Assembly (NCBI GenBank): GCA_965222535.1
Contig: OZ244957.1
Coordinates: 1,426,001-1,490,000, forward strand
From: G965222535 sp965222535
GTDB lineage: Bacteria; Pseudomonadota; Gammaproteobacteria; HK1
Length of the DNA stretch: 64,000 nt
Direction: 5' to 3'
Shown here in pieces: positions 26,214-36,500 of this stretch (positions are counted from its first letter, which is position 1; each line of letters opens with the position of its first letter). The notes below the pieces were generated by a model. That model was given only the letters and a program-made list of their open reading frames with translations. It did not search any database and had not been told where the DNA came from. The translations under genes were made by a program, and so were the position numbers.

Positions 26214-27887
26214 TTAAAACAACCCGTCGATCTGACCGGCGCTGTTGATGCCGATCGCTTCAGCGGCGGGGGTTTTAGGTAACCCGGGCATGGTCATTAT
26301 GTCGCCACAAACGGCGATCACAAATTCGGCACCGGCGGACAAGCGGAGTTCGCGGATGACGATTTCGTGGCCTTCGGGGGCACCTTTCAAGGCTGGATCC
26401 GTACTGAAGCTGTATTGCGTTTTGGCCATGCAAAGCGGGAACCCGCCGAACCCCGCATCCTGCAATGCAGCGAAGCGGTTGCGCAGCGCTTGGCTAACGC
26501 TGATGCCTGACGCCCGGTAGATTCTTTTGGCGATTGTCTGTGCTTTGTCGATGAGCGGCATCGCATCATCATAGAGCGGTTTAAATGCGGCCGCACCCGA
26601 TTCCGCCAGCTTCACGACATGCGCCGACAACTGCTCGGTGCCGGCCCCGCCATCAGCCCAGTGGGAGCACTGGATAGCAGTGGCACCCTCAGCGCTCGCC
26701 GCCTCGATCACCGCTTGCATCTCGGCTTCAGTATCCCCAGAGAATTGATTGATAGCAACCACCGCAGGGACGCCAAATACCTTCAGGTTGGCTAAGTGGC
26801 GCTGTAGATTGGTACAGCCAGCAGTGACCGCAGCGACATTCTCGGCCTTGAGATCCGCTAAGCCAACGCCGCCGTGCATTTTCAGCGCCCGCAACGTGGC
26901 GACCAACACCACCGCAGCAGGTTTGATCCCGGCTTTGCGGCATTTTATGTCGAAGAATTTCTCGGCTCCCAGATCAGCGCCAAAACCCGCTTCGGTGACC
27001 ACGTAATCCGCCAGCTTTAGCGATGCCCGGGTGGCTATCACCGAGTTGCAACCGTGCGCGATGTTGGCAAATGGGCCGCCGTGGATGATCGCCGGATTAT
27101 GCTCCAGCGTTTGTACCAAATTCGGTGCCAGAGCGTCTTTGAGCAGCACCGTCATGGCACCCTCAGCGGCGAGCTCGCGTGCCCGCACGAGTTGCCGGTT
27201 GCGCGTTTGGCCGACGACAATATTACCTAATCGCTGGGTGAGGTCATGGATATCGGTGGCCAGACAAAAGATCGCCATAACCTCCGAGGCGACGGTGATG
27301 TCAAAGCCATCGCTGCGCGGGAAGCCGTTACTGATGCCACCAAGCGCCGCGGTGATTTCACGCAGTGCGCGGTCGTTCATATCTACCGCTCGGCGCCAAG
27401 ATATGCGGCGCGCATCCAGATCCAGTGCATTGCCGTGGTGGATGTGGTTGTCGATCAGCGCCGCCAAGAGGTTATTGGCGCAGCCGATAGCGTGAAAATC
27501 GCCGGTGAAATGCAGATTAATGTCTTCCATCGGGATCACTTGCGCGTAGCCACCGCCGGCGGCACCGCCTTTTACGCCAAAACAGGGACCAAGACTCGGT
27601 TCACGCAAACACACGACGGCGTTTTTGCCGATGCGATTGAGACCATCGACAAGCCCCACCGAAGTGGTTGTTTTGCCTTCACCGGCTGGGGTGGGGGTGA
27701 TCGCCGTCACGAGGATCAGCTTGCCCTCCGGTTGGTCGCTTAGTGAATGGAGGTAATCCAGATCAATTTTTGCTTTGGTATGGCCGTAAGGGATCAATAC
27801 ATCCTTGTCAAGGCCTAACCGCTGGCCGATCGCTGTGATCGGTTTTGCCGGCGTGTCGCGCGCAATCTGAATATCGGTTTTAGGCAT
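26214..27887 (-). CDS. fhs: Formate-tetrahydrofolate ligase
   Basis: Fhs makes 10-formyl-tetrahydrofolate from formate, ATP and tetrahydrofolate. The phosphate-binding loop is TPAGEGKTTTSVGL. Other family signatures are LREPSLGPCFGVKGGAAGGGYAQV in two parts, GGPFANIAHGCNSV, and VTEAGFGADLGAEKF. The C-terminus has FGGFPLCMAKTQYSFS. Length 557 aa is normal, and the gene is intact. Start ATG 27887 (MPKTDIQIARD). It is monocistronic, with an intergenic region over 500 bp upstream. Confidence 0.96.
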   Translation of the reverse strand: MPKTDIQIARDTPAKPITAIGQRLGLDKDVLIPYGHTKAKIDLDYLHSLSDQPEGKLILVTAITPTPAGEGKTTTSVGLVDGLNRIGKNAVVCLREPSLGPCFGVKGGAAGGGYAQVIPMEDINLHFTGDFHAIGCANNLLAALIDNHIHHGNALDLDARRISWRRAVDMNDRALREITAALGGISNGFPRSDGFDITVASEVMAIFCLATDIHDLTQRLGNIVVGQTRNRQLVRARELAAEGAMTVLLKDALAPNLVQTLEHNPAIIHGGPFANIAHGCNSVIATRASLKLADYVVTEAGFGADLGAEKFFDIKCRKAGIKPAAVVLVATLRALKMHGGVGLADLKAENVAAVTAGCTNLQRHLANLKVFGVPAVVAINQFSGDTEAEMQAVIEAASAEGATAIQCSHWADGGAGTEQLSAHVVKLAESGAAAFKPLYDDAMPLIDKAQTIAKRIYRASGISVSQALRNRFAALQDAGFGGFPLCMAKTQYSFSTDPALKGAPEGHEIVIRELRLSAGAEFVIAVCGDIMTMPGLPKTPAAEAIGINSAGQIDGLF

Positions 27888-28414
27888 ATAGTAAGGCTCC
27901 GTGGTGAGTTATTCGGGGGTACCGCAAATTTTAAAGGAAAGGGCACGAGGCCCGCCCAAGGGTTTCCATAGTTGATATAAAATGAGCCGTCGTGGAAGGG
28001 GTACGCTGGCGTGCAGAAGGGGCATTGACAGGATTTTGCAATGTTTCAAGGAAGCAACTGTCGTCTCTCGCAGGCTCATACGGGTTTTTACACACAGGCC
28101 TGAAGGGTGTATCGTGCGGTCATTGCGGCATTGCCTGAAGCCCCAAACGCTGGGGATGCACCTGCCGCTGGGGAAACCGCGCTAAACCGCTTCAGCGCAG
28201 CACTTGCAGCGCGGCGCAGGCCGTTCCAAACTGAGCATATACCGTTACATCGAAAAACGGCAACGGGATGGGGGGGTGGGGGAAGGGGCATAATCACCTG
28301 TAACGTAAGCCCCCATTCGGTTATGGATTTATAACATTCCCCCACTAGACCAGCCCCGCTCACATTAACCTCAACATTAACCTCTCACTACCGTCTGACG
28401 GTAAGGTTTCTGCA
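27888..28414. repeat. Intergenic region with repeat R1 (copy 6)
   Basis: A divergent intergenic stretch between fhs and manC. R1 spans ~28238-28350: CATCGAAAAACGGCAACGGGA, CACCTGTAACGTAAGC, GGATTTATAACATT. Short open frames around 27982-28230 show no recognisable product and look like chance. Confidence 0.65.
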
Positions 28415-29866
28415 TTGATCCCAGTGATATTAAGCGGTGGCGTCGGCTCCAGATTATGGCCGCTGTCGCGCAAAAAATACCCTAAACCTTTTATTGCGCC
28501 GGTCGGTGGACGTACGACGTTACTGCAAAACACGGTTATGCGCGCCGCCGCCCTGCCTTCCGTTCATGACATCGTTACCGTGACCGGCCGCGATCTGTTG
28601 CTGGAAACCCGGACTCAATACCAAGCTCTTGCGCCTGCCAGTTGCCATCGTATCAGGCAGCATTTTATCCTTGAGCCGAGTGGTCGCAATACCGCGGCGG
28701 CGATCGCTGTCGCGTGCATCTGGGCGCATAAAACTCATGGCGACGAAGCCATGCTGCTGGTGCTACCAGCCGATCATGTGATATCTGATGAAGCGTCATT
28801 GGCTGCCGCAGTGCATCAGGCGGCGCGTATCGCGGCGGATCATAAGCTGGTCACCTTTGGCATCACCCCCGCCAAAGCGAAGAGCGCTTACGGTTATATT
28901 GAACATGCTGCTGACAAGGTGCTGCGATTTATCGAAAAACCCTCCCCAGAAAAAGCGCGCGAATACCTCCAACAAGGGTGTTTTTTGTGGAATTCCGGCA
29001 TGTTCTGTTTTACCGCAGGCACGATGCTGAACGAACTTGCGCTGCACTGTGCCGATATTTTCGCCGCCTGTCAACAATGCATGACCGTGGCGGCGCAGTT
29101 GAGCGCCCCGGATGGTGGCACCCAGATTGAACTTGAGCCTGCCGGGTATGCCGCGGTGCGTGCGGAGTCGATCGACTACGCGGTGATGGAGCATACCCTG
29201 AATGCAGCGGTCGTACCCTGCAATCTAGGCTGGGATGACGTGGGGGATTGGGGCGCTTTTGGCGATCTACAACCCCCCGATCCAGCACGCAATCGATTGC
29301 ACGGTGACGTGATCGCGCACGCCAGTCATGGCTGTACGATCCATGCCGCCGCTTCTCGGGTGGTTGCCGCAGTTGGTCTGCAAGATACGATCGTTATCGA
29401 CACAGATGACGCGCTGTTGGTGCTCAATAAAGCGGACGCGCAGGATGTCAGGCAGATCTACAACGCCTTGGAGCAGCGCTGCCACCCGACCCATGTGCGC
29501 CACCGTACCATCGGATACGCCTGGGGCCGCTACACCGTACTGGATAGCGGTGCCGATTTTAAGGTGGGGCGGCTTACGTTATGGGGGGAGCAAGAGGTCA
29601 GCCTGCAACTACCTGCCGCGTGCGCTGCACACTGGACGGTCGTCCACGGCATAGCGGCAGTGACCCTGCACGGCGGTGCTGAGCTTCGCCTGCGAGCGAG
29701 CCAATCGGTCGCGCTCAAGAGCGGCCAGTTGCATCGTCTAAGGAACCTTCAAACGCAGCCACTGATGGTCATTGAGGTACAGACTGGGGATGATCTGACG
29801 GAGGACGCTATCGTGTACGATTCGGCCAATGTTCCGTCTCCACAGAAAAGGGCTTCCATACAATAG
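28415..29866 (+). CDS. manC: Mannose-1-phosphate guanylyltransferase / mannose-6-phosphate isomerase (ManC/AlgA type)
   Basis: A bifunctional type II phosphomannose isomerase that makes GDP-mannose for surface polysaccharides. The nucleotidyltransferase signature is LSGGVGSRLWPLSRKKYPK. FILEPSGRNTAAAIAVAC, FIEKPS and ESIDYAVMEHT follow in order. The C-terminal cupin isomerase region has YAWGRYTVLD and ends in PLMVIEVQTGDDLTEDAIV. Length 483 aa is normal. The start appears to be TTG 28415; there is no ATG in a suitable place. It would feed the kind of pathway the GT4 genes at 1-3.6 kb serve. Confidence 0.93.
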   Translation: MIPVILSGGVGSRLWPLSRKKYPKPFIAPVGGRTTLLQNTVMRAAALPSVHDIVTVTGRDLLLETRTQYQALAPASCHRIRQHFILEPSGRNTAAAIAVACIWAHKTHGDEAMLLVLPADHVISDEASLAAAVHQAARIAADHKLVTFGITPAKAKSAYGYIEHAADKVLRFIEKPSPEKAREYLQQGCFLWNSGMFCFTAGTMLNELALHCADIFAACQQCMTVAAQLSAPDGGTQIELEPAGYAAVRAESIDYAVMEHTLNAAVVPCNLGWDDVGDWGAFGDLQPPDPARNRLHGDVIAHASHGCTIHAAASRVVAAVGLQDTIVIDTDDALLVLNKADAQDVRQIYNALEQRCHPTHVRHRTIGYAWGRYTVLDSGADFKVGRLTLWGEQEVSLQLPAACAAHWTVVHGIAAVTLHGGAELRLRASQSVALKSGQLHRLRNLQTQPLMVIEVQTGDDLTEDAIVYDSANVPSPQKRASIQ

Positions 29867-30265
29867 CATACGGCGATTAGGGCTCTGGGATTTTTAATAT
29901 TTTTAATCCTGAGATGCTAGGCGTTGCCTAGCACATCTCAGGAGTCTAAGGAGGGTAACGGCGTTGGTATTGGGGGAAGCCTGCTATTGGCAATGCGCCG
30001 ATGTATCGGAGAAGAAGAACCCTCCAGCGGTAATTTTATGGTGCCGCTGAGCGGTCTATGCCGGTCAGCGAACGATGCGCCGTTAGGCGCTCCTTATTAA
30101 AAATTAAAAAACACAGGCGTGTTTACCCCCCCTAAACGCGGTACTCCCTTCCCCCCAAGCCCCTAGCCCCAGTACAGCCTGCGCTTTCGGCTCGACGCCG
30201 GGTATGGTCGAGGGCGGGTGAAGGCTCTGGCATAGTGGCGGGCTGCGGGCGCAAGGATCGGGAGA
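29867..30265. repeat. Repeat R2 (copy 2) with R3 (copy 3) inserted
   Basis: A perfect-looking hairpin at 29907-29943 (CCTGAGATG-CTAGGC / GCCTAG-CACATCTCAGG) opens an R2 unit. Its GGTATTGGGGGAAG arm is separated from CTAAACGCGGTACTCCCTTCC by R3 at 30021-30111. An inverted relative of the hairpin is at 60867-60904. No gene is seen. The hairpin lies between convergent manC and yicC and may end transcription. Confidence 0.75.
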
Positions 30266-31150
30266 TCACTCTATATTTAGCACTTGCTCACGCAGTTGAT
30301 CGATCAAAAGTTTGAGTTCGATAGCCGCATGGCTGGTTTCGATGGCGTTTGATTTTGCGCCCAAAGTATTGGCTTCGCGGTTTAGCTCCTGCACTAGGAA
30401 CTCCAGTTGACGACCGACAGCAGCGTTGCTGCTCAGCAATCGACGGACTTCGATCAGGTGGGTGTCGAGGCGGTCAAGCTCTTCGGTGATATCCGCTTTC
30501 TGCGCCAAGATGGCGATCTCCTGATCGGTACGCAGTTCGCTTACAGGGTGTTGGTCAACGGCGCTCAACAGCACCTTCAGGCGTTGCTGCAAGCGGTCGC
30601 GCTGACGCTCAATGAGGTCAGGCAATTTCCGCCGCAGCGCAGTGACGATACTGTCGATGGCATCGCAGCGTTCGCGCAAGCGCGCCGCTAAAGCTTCGCC
30701 CTCACGTTGTCGGGCATTGATCAGAGCATTCACGACCTGCTCTACGATCGGCAATACAACCGAGTCGGCGGACTGCAGGTGTTGCTGCCGAAGCGGTGGC
30801 TGGATAACCCCAGGCCAGCGCAAAACGTGCATCGGGTTAATCGCGGTGGACTGCCCCGCATGCAGCGCAATTTGTTTGCAGGCGGACAGTACGCGGCGCG
30901 CCACGGCTTGGTTAATGACCAGCTCTGCCGCTTCTCCCGCTTCCTCCAGTTGCACATGGCATTCAATCCGACCGCGCTTGAGCCGCGCCGACAGGCGTTC
31001 CCTTATCTTCCCCTCCACGGTGTACAACGCATCCGCAAGATGGAGGTGCAGGTCCAGATAACGGCTGTTCAGGGTGCGCAGGCGACACTCAACCACGCCG
31101 ATCGCGGTGGTCTGCTTGAGGTGTGCGAAGGCGGTCATACTGCAAGGCAT
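30266..31150 (-). CDS. yicC: YicC-family endoribonuclease
   Basis: YicC/YloC proteins cut single-stranded RNA; E. coli YicC is linked to decay of the small RNA RyhB. The family start MxxSMTAFA is present as MPCSMTAFAHL. RTLNSRYLDLHLHL, LKRGRIECHVQLEE and the C-terminal DUF1732 part KADITEELDRLDTHL and GRQLEFLVQELNREANTLGAKS are clear. Start ATG 31150 has AGGAG seven bases upstream, so the longer upstream frame is not used. Length 294 aa is normal. Confidence 0.93.
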   Translation of the reverse strand: MPCSMTAFAHLKQTTAIGVVECRLRTLNSRYLDLHLHLADALYTVEGKIRERLSARLKRGRIECHVQLEEAGEAAELVINQAVARRVLSACKQIALHAGQSTAINPMHVLRWPGVIQPPLRQQHLQSADSVVLPIVEQVVNALINARQREGEALAARLRERCDAIDSIVTALRRKLPDLIERQRDRLQQRLKVLLSAVDQHPVSELRTDQEIAILAQKADITEELDRLDTHLIEVRRLLSSNAAVGRQLEFLVQELNREANTLGAKSNAIETSHAAIELKLLIDQLREQVLNIE

Positions 31151-31402
31151 GTCAAGCTCCTGTAATGTGTTAGTCAAGCATCAAGCGGCGGGCAGCCGCA
31201 CGGAATGATCGCAGCACCCGTACCATCAGCGCTTTTGCATCCCTAGGTTGCATAAACCATACCACGCTTCTCACAGCGGCGCTATCTAAGTACGGTATTG
31301 TTAATTTACTGATGGGCACCTCGAAAAGCTAGTTTCGCGCAGTTTTTTGAGGGGCACATCGGCGAAAGTCCCCTATCCTCTTACGACTCTCAAGGAGAAA
31401 CA
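31151..31402. repeat. Gap with R1-type hairpin
   Basis: 31314-31356 is an R1 hairpin (GGGCACCTCGAAAA ... TTTTTTGAGGGGCAC). It separates core yicC from the start of the defence-type island. The GIY-YIG gene ribosome binding site (AAGGAG) is at about 31391-31396. Nothing else is evident. Confidence 0.6.
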
Positions 31403-32107
31403 ATGTTTAGCACAGCCGTCATTGAACAATTGGGCTATTATGTCTATTTTCTTAAAGATCCAAAAACAGGCAAGGTGTTCTATGTTGGAAAAGGCACCGG
31501 GAACAGAATCTTTAATCATCTTGAATGGGGCATAGATATTGACGGAAAAACAGAAAAATTAGAAAAGATCCGTGAGATCATTAACTCTGGGCAGAAGGTA
31601 CAGCATTTTATTTTGAGACACGGCCTTACAGAAGAAACCGCATTTGAAATAGAAGCCTCTCTGATTGATTTTATAGGCAAGGAAAACCTGTTAAATATTC
31701 AAGGTGGGCACTATTCCAATGATTATGGTCTGAAAACAACAGAAGAAATATCAGCAATGTATGAAGCCGAGGAATTGGCTACTGCCGAACCAATCATGTT
31801 AATCAATCTCAATAAGGAATATCGCCGTGATATGACTGAATCAGATCTATACAAGGCCACCCAAAAGCGTTGGGTTGTTGGCCGAAGAAGAGAAAAAGCA
31901 AAATATGCAGTTGCCACATACCGTGGTTTAACACGCGAGGTCTATCAAATAAAAGAGTGGTATCCTGCCCCCAAAGACGGCAAAACCCGCTGGGGCTTTA
32001 ACGGTGTTACAGCAAATAATCATGTTCGCGATAAATTGAGATATAAATCAATTGCTTCTTTTTTTCGCAAAGGTGCAGCGAATCCAATAAGATATGTCAA
32101 TTGTTAA
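31403..32107 (+). CDS. GIY-YIG (LEM-3-like) nuclease domain protein
   Basis: The N-terminus has YYVYFLKDPKTGKVFYVGKG, the GIY-YIG core as found in the LEM-3/COG3680 group, followed by GNRIFNHLEW with the conserved Arg. EIEASLIDFIGKENLLNIQGG supplies the conserved Glu and Asn/Gly end. The C-terminal ~110 residues (LINLNKEYRRDMTESDLYKATQKRW) resemble a DNA-modification or substrate-recognition module, but I cannot name it. Start ATG 31403 has AAGGAG upstream. It overlaps the next gene by 14 bases, so the two are translated together. A restriction role is plausible and inferred; no methyltransferase partner is adjacent. Confidence 0.75.
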   Translation: MFSTAVIEQLGYYVYFLKDPKTGKVFYVGKGTGNRIFNHLEWGIDIDGKTEKLEKIREIINSGQKVQHFILRHGLTEETAFEIEASLIDFIGKENLLNIQGGHYSNDYGLKTTEEISAMYEAEELATAEPIMLINLNKEYRRDMTESDLYKATQKRWVVGRRREKAKYAVATYRGLTREVYQIKEWYPAPKDGKTRWGFNGVTANNHVRDKLRYKSIASFFRKGAANPIRYVNC

Positions 32108-32759
32108 AATGAATGAGAAAGAAAGCATGGCACATTTAATCAAACCAATTTGTGGTACTTCTATCCCCGAAGCAATAAAGGTGCTAAGAAGGACTCACCG
32201 TTTGATTGTTGATCGGGCAAGAGATACTCAGTTAAGTATTGGCACAGATTCTAGCATTTGGGGTTTGAATCTCAAGAGACTCAAAATTTCTCTTCCTCTC
32301 AATGAAGAATTGATCGGAAAAGCCAGTGAAAATTTCGTGGAAGTAATAAATATACTTGCAACGACAGAAAGAACAATTTCAGCATTAGAATGGCTATCAA
32401 ACAAGTATCCCAAATGCTCCATTAAAGAATGTCATCCCTCAACAAGTGCCGGCGTTGATGGAAACGACATTGTTTTACTCAACTCACATCAGAATGTAAT
32501 TGTTCGTTGCGAAGTTACAGACGTTACGTCTTCAAATGCTGGCCAAAATGGCAAAGAGAAAAAGGATCTGGAAAGTCTAGGGTGCTCTTCCCAAGTTCCT
32601 AGCGACACCACTGTACGATATATTGCTACATCAATAGAATTTGCACGTGCATTGATATCGCCAAAAAGAAAATGGCAAAACATGCATTATCGGTATGTGA
32701 AACATCAAACTACTTTTACCGATCAAACAACCCTGCTTGAAATCAAACCAAAAGCCTAA
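32094..32759 (+). CDS. Hypothetical protein coupled to the GIY-YIG gene
   Basis: I do not recognise this 221-aa protein. It starts at ATG 32094 inside the end of the GIY-YIG gene; ATG 32109 or 32127 would shorten it. GNDIVLLNSHQNVIVRCEVTD has the look of a nuclease-fold D...ExT pair (compare PD-(D/E)XK), with Thr where Lys is usual. This is only a visual hint. The AT-rich composition matches the GIY-YIG gene and differs from the flanks, so the pair probably moved together. Confidence 0.6.
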   Translation: MSIVKMNEKESMAHLIKPICGTSIPEAIKVLRRTHRLIVDRARDTQLSIGTDSSIWGLNLKRLKISLPLNEELIGKASENFVEVINILATTERTISALEWLSNKYPKCSIKECHPSTSAGVDGNDIVLLNSHQNVIVRCEVTDVTSSNAGQNGKEKKDLESLGCSSQVPSDTTVRYIATSIEFARALISPKRKWQNMHYRYVKHQTTFTDQTTLLEIKPKA

Positions 32760-32827
32760 CAAATCTATTCGCCTTCCTACGCGCAGCACGCGAACGCGTT
32801 CAGTGATGATTTCAAGGTTTCGACAGA

Positions 32828-33274
32828 TCAAGTACGCCGCTGATACTTGATGAAGGACGTGAGTGCTGCCACGCGATCATAAAGCCGCCGTGCCGTTTCA
32901 TTGAAATCTTGGGTCAGCCAGTAAACCGCTGGCGTTCCATTGGCATCAGCAGCTTCATAGACTGCCTCAATTAATGCACGACCGATACCCTTGCCGCGCA
33001 CAGAGGGATCAGTATATAGGTCTTGAAGATAACACACATCCTCAACGCGCCAGTTATGGGGATGAAATATATAATGCACGAGTCCAACTGCCTGCCCGTC
33101 ATTTAGCGCTATCAGAGCGTTTTGCTGCGGACGGTTTGCGTCTAGCAGCCGTGTGAAGGTTGTCTGATACACCTCCTCGGTCACGCTGGAATTGTAGAAT
33201 TCCAGATACGCGGTCCACAGTCGGCGCCAATCGGCTTGGTCCTTAGCGCTTAGGGAACGAATGGTTAGTGTCAT
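32828..33274 (-). CDS. GNAT-family N-acetyltransferase
   Basis: A 148-aa GNAT protein that should transfer an acetyl group from acetyl-CoA to a small molecule or protein N-terminus. The acetyl-CoA loop is LYTDPSVRGKGIGRALIEAV (Q/RxxGxG/A). VYWLTQDFNETARRLYDRVA is motif B. I chose ATG 33274 (MTLTIRSL) over a TTG 12 bases upstream. GC is like the core genome. The substrate is unknown. Confidence 0.88.
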   Translation of the reverse strand: MTLTIRSLSAKDQADWRRLWTAYLEFYNSSVTEEVYQTTFTRLLDANRPQQNALIALNDGQAVGLVHYIFHPHNWRVEDVCYLQDLYTDPSVRGKGIGRALIEAVYEAADANGTPAVYWLTQDFNETARRLYDRVAALTSFIKYQRRT

Positions 33275-33566
33275 ACGTGATCTCAAAGTGTCCGTCCAAG
33301 AATATATGTCGAGTAAAAGAGCAAATCATATTTTTGTATTTTTCCTGATTCAAAGTTTTATACTCATGCTACTTGAAGTATGCAGGAAGGGGCTATTCTT
33401 ATCATGCTCTAGCATCATAACCCAGCATTCCCAGAGCGCTAAGCGCAGCAGCATCAAACGTAGCAACGACTTATGGGGTGCCACCCCCAATCCCATTCAA
33501 TGTTTTTCGAGGCCGCCTTTGTTTGCCTCCTGCAGCAAAGCCCCTCTTGAACGTTATAATGCTGCT
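33275..33566. repeat. Gap with repeat R4 and half R1
   Basis: 33357-33415 (TATACTCATGCTACTTGAAG ... GGGGCTATTC, TCATGCTCT) is closely similar to 60632-60688; I call this R4. 33472-33520 is an inverted half R1 (GGGTGCC, CAATCCCATTC, TTTTTCGAGGC). The helicase frame is open upstream through this region, but the DNA is repeat and not gene. Confidence 0.6.
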
Positions 33567-36500
33567 ATGCCAACTATATACGACAACATAAACGACAAAT
33601 TAATGGCTGGGCTGGGCGCAATGCTCGAAGATGCTCGGCGCGCTGATTTTTGCGTCGGTTATTTTAACCTTCGCGGCTGGGCGAAGCTGAGACCGCACAT
33701 AGACGCGCTCAGCGGAGAAAACGGCCAATACTGCCGGCTACTGGTCGGTATGACCTCCGATCCCGACAACGCCGTGAAGCATTTATACGGCAGCGGGATC
33801 AGCCGCATGACGCAGAGCGAAGTGGCCCAATTACGCCGCCGCATGAGCGTCAGTTTTGCCCGCCAGCTTACCTACGGGACGCCGACAAACAGCGATCAGG
33901 ACACCCTGCGGCTCCTGGCCGGGCAATTGCGCGGCGGTCGATTAAAAGTAAAGCTCTACACCCGGCACCCGCTGCACGCCAAGCTGTATTTGGTTCATCG
34001 CGCCGACCGCATTGCCTCGCTGACCGGTTTTGTCGGCAGCAGCAACCTCACCCTGTCCGGGTTGGCGCAAAACGGCGAGCTGAATGTAGACGTAGTGGAG
34101 CAAGATGCGGCGCAAAAGCTCGCCGATTGGTTTGAACAACGCTGGGATGACGCCTGGAGCATCGACATCAGCGATGAACTGGCAGAGATCATAGAAGCAA
34201 GCTGGGCCAACGGGCCAGTCCAGCCATACTACATATACATCAAAACAGCATGGCATTTATCGCGCCAAGCGATTTCGGAATCCGAACGCTTTCGCCTACC
34301 GCCGGATCTGGCAAAAGACCTGCTGGAACACCAGCAACGAGCGGTGTCTTTGGCGGCGCAACGCCTCAACCATCAGCGCGGGGTGATTGTCGGTGATGTG
34401 GTCGGCCTAGGTAAGACCTTGGTCGCCACTGCGGTGGCGAAAGTATTCCAGGAAGATCACGGCCATAACGTATTGGTCATCTGCCCGCCGGCATTGCTGC
34501 AAAACTGGAAACAGCACCTGCACAAATATCTGATAGCCGGGAATACGTTGTCGCTGGGTAAGGTGGATGATTTAAAGGACATGCACCGTTACAGGTTGGT
34601 CATCCTGGATGAATCCCACAACCTGCGCAATCGCAAATCATTCCGCCATCAGCAGGTACGCGATTATATTCGCCATAATGATTGTCGGGTCATTATGCTA
34701 ACCGCAACCCCTTATAACAAAGCCTATCAGGACATCGCCAGCCAGTTGTTGCTGTTTCTGGACGGTGGCGAGGATCTAGGCATCGTCCCTCAAGAGATGA
34801 TAGACAGCAGCGGCGGCGCGGTAGCGTTCCGCGCCAAGCACCCTAGGATACTGACCTCCTCGTTAGCGGCATTTGAACTCAGCGAACAAGTGGACGATTG
34901 GCGGGAATTAATGCGTTTGTTCATGGTGCGCCGCACCCGCGCCCATATCAAACAACACTACGCCGAATATGACCCGGCGAAATGTCGGTATTATTTAACC
35001 TTCGCCGACGGCAATCGGTTTTATTTCCCGCAGCGCGAGCCGCGCCGTTTGGACTTCAAGCTGGCAGACGATGATCAATACGCCCGCTTGTACTCCGATC
35101 AGGTGGTGGAATGGATAGCCAACCTTAAGCTGCCGCGTTACGGCTTAAAACACTACCTGATCGCCACCGCCGAGCAAACTGCAAGCGGTGATGATATAAA
35201 AATAATAAAGCATCTAAGCCGCGCTGGCAGACGCTTGCGCGGTTTTGCCCGCACCGGTTTATTCAAACGTCTGGAAAGCGGCGGCGACGCTTTTTTGCTG
35301 TCATTACGGCGGCATATATTGCGCAACGCCATGTTGGTCGCTGCGATTACCAAAGGCGAGGCGCTCCCGATCGGCCAGGTGTTACCCGCCATCATGGATG
35401 ATCAGGAAGAAGAGGACGATGAAAGCCAGTGGAGCGATGGCGATGGCAATACCGCGCCGACCGAATGGGAACAATGCCTGATCGCTGGAGAGCGGCTATT
35501 GGCAACCCTCAACGAGGATCACCAGCGCCATTTTGACTGGATAAGCAGCCGCTATTTTGATCCCTCCTTAGAGGTTGATTTGCGCAGCGACAGCGAAGTT
35601 CTGTTGCGCATATCCGCCAGAGTGGAACACTGGGATCACAGCCAGGATCGCAAACTGGACGCATTGCGTACATTGTGCGTTACAACCCACGGCAATGAAA
35701 AAATCCTGATCTTCAGCCAATATAAGGATACCGTGGATTACCTGCACCGCCATTTAAGGGAAGACATCAACGCCTTGGGGGTCGTACACAGCGATACCCA
35801 GTGCTTGCAATCCACCATCCAGCGTTTCAGCCCGCGCGCCAATGCGGCGGCAATCCCCGCCGCCGATGAGCTACGGGTACTGCTCACCACCGACAAACTC
35901 AGCGAAGGGGTCAACCTGCAAGACGCCCATATCGTCGTCAATTACGATCTGCCGTGGGCGATTATCCGCCTGACCCAGCGCGTCGGGCGGGTGGATCGGA
36001 TTGGGCAAACCGCCGCTACCATCTACTGCTACAGCGCCATGCCCGCAGAAGGCATAGAGCGGGTTATCAATCTGCGCCACCGGCTGCGCCAGCGGATGAC
36101 CGAGAACAACGAGCTCATCGGCTCTGATGAGCGCTTCTTTGAAGGGGAGAACGAAGCAACCTTCCGCCGCTTCTACGCTGGCGACGTCCCGTTGGAGGCG
36201 GAAGAAGAAGGCGACGATGAAACCGACCTGATCTCCCGCGCTTATGATATATGGCAGCAGGCTATCAAGGAAGATCCAGGGCTTTCGGCCATCATTAAGA
36301 AACTGCAAGACGTGGTGTATTCAGCGAAAACATCCAAGAAAACCAAAGGGGTGGTGGCATATATTAAAGACAATCTCAACCGCCATTTTCTGGCGCTTAT
36401 CGATCGGGAGGGGGAAATCATCTCGCGCTCACAACACAAGATACTGGAATTGCTTCGTTGTGAAGCGACAGAGGAAACAATGCAGGCAGCCGAGGATCAT

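Noticed and set aside
27982..28334. Small genes in the fhs-manC gap
   Set aside because: The open frames overlap each other, carry no family motifs, and run into repeat R1.
33261..33566. N-terminal extension of the PLD-SNF2 helicase
   Set aside because: The bases are repeats R4 and half R1 shared with other gaps, and the protein family starts at MPTIYDNINDKL.
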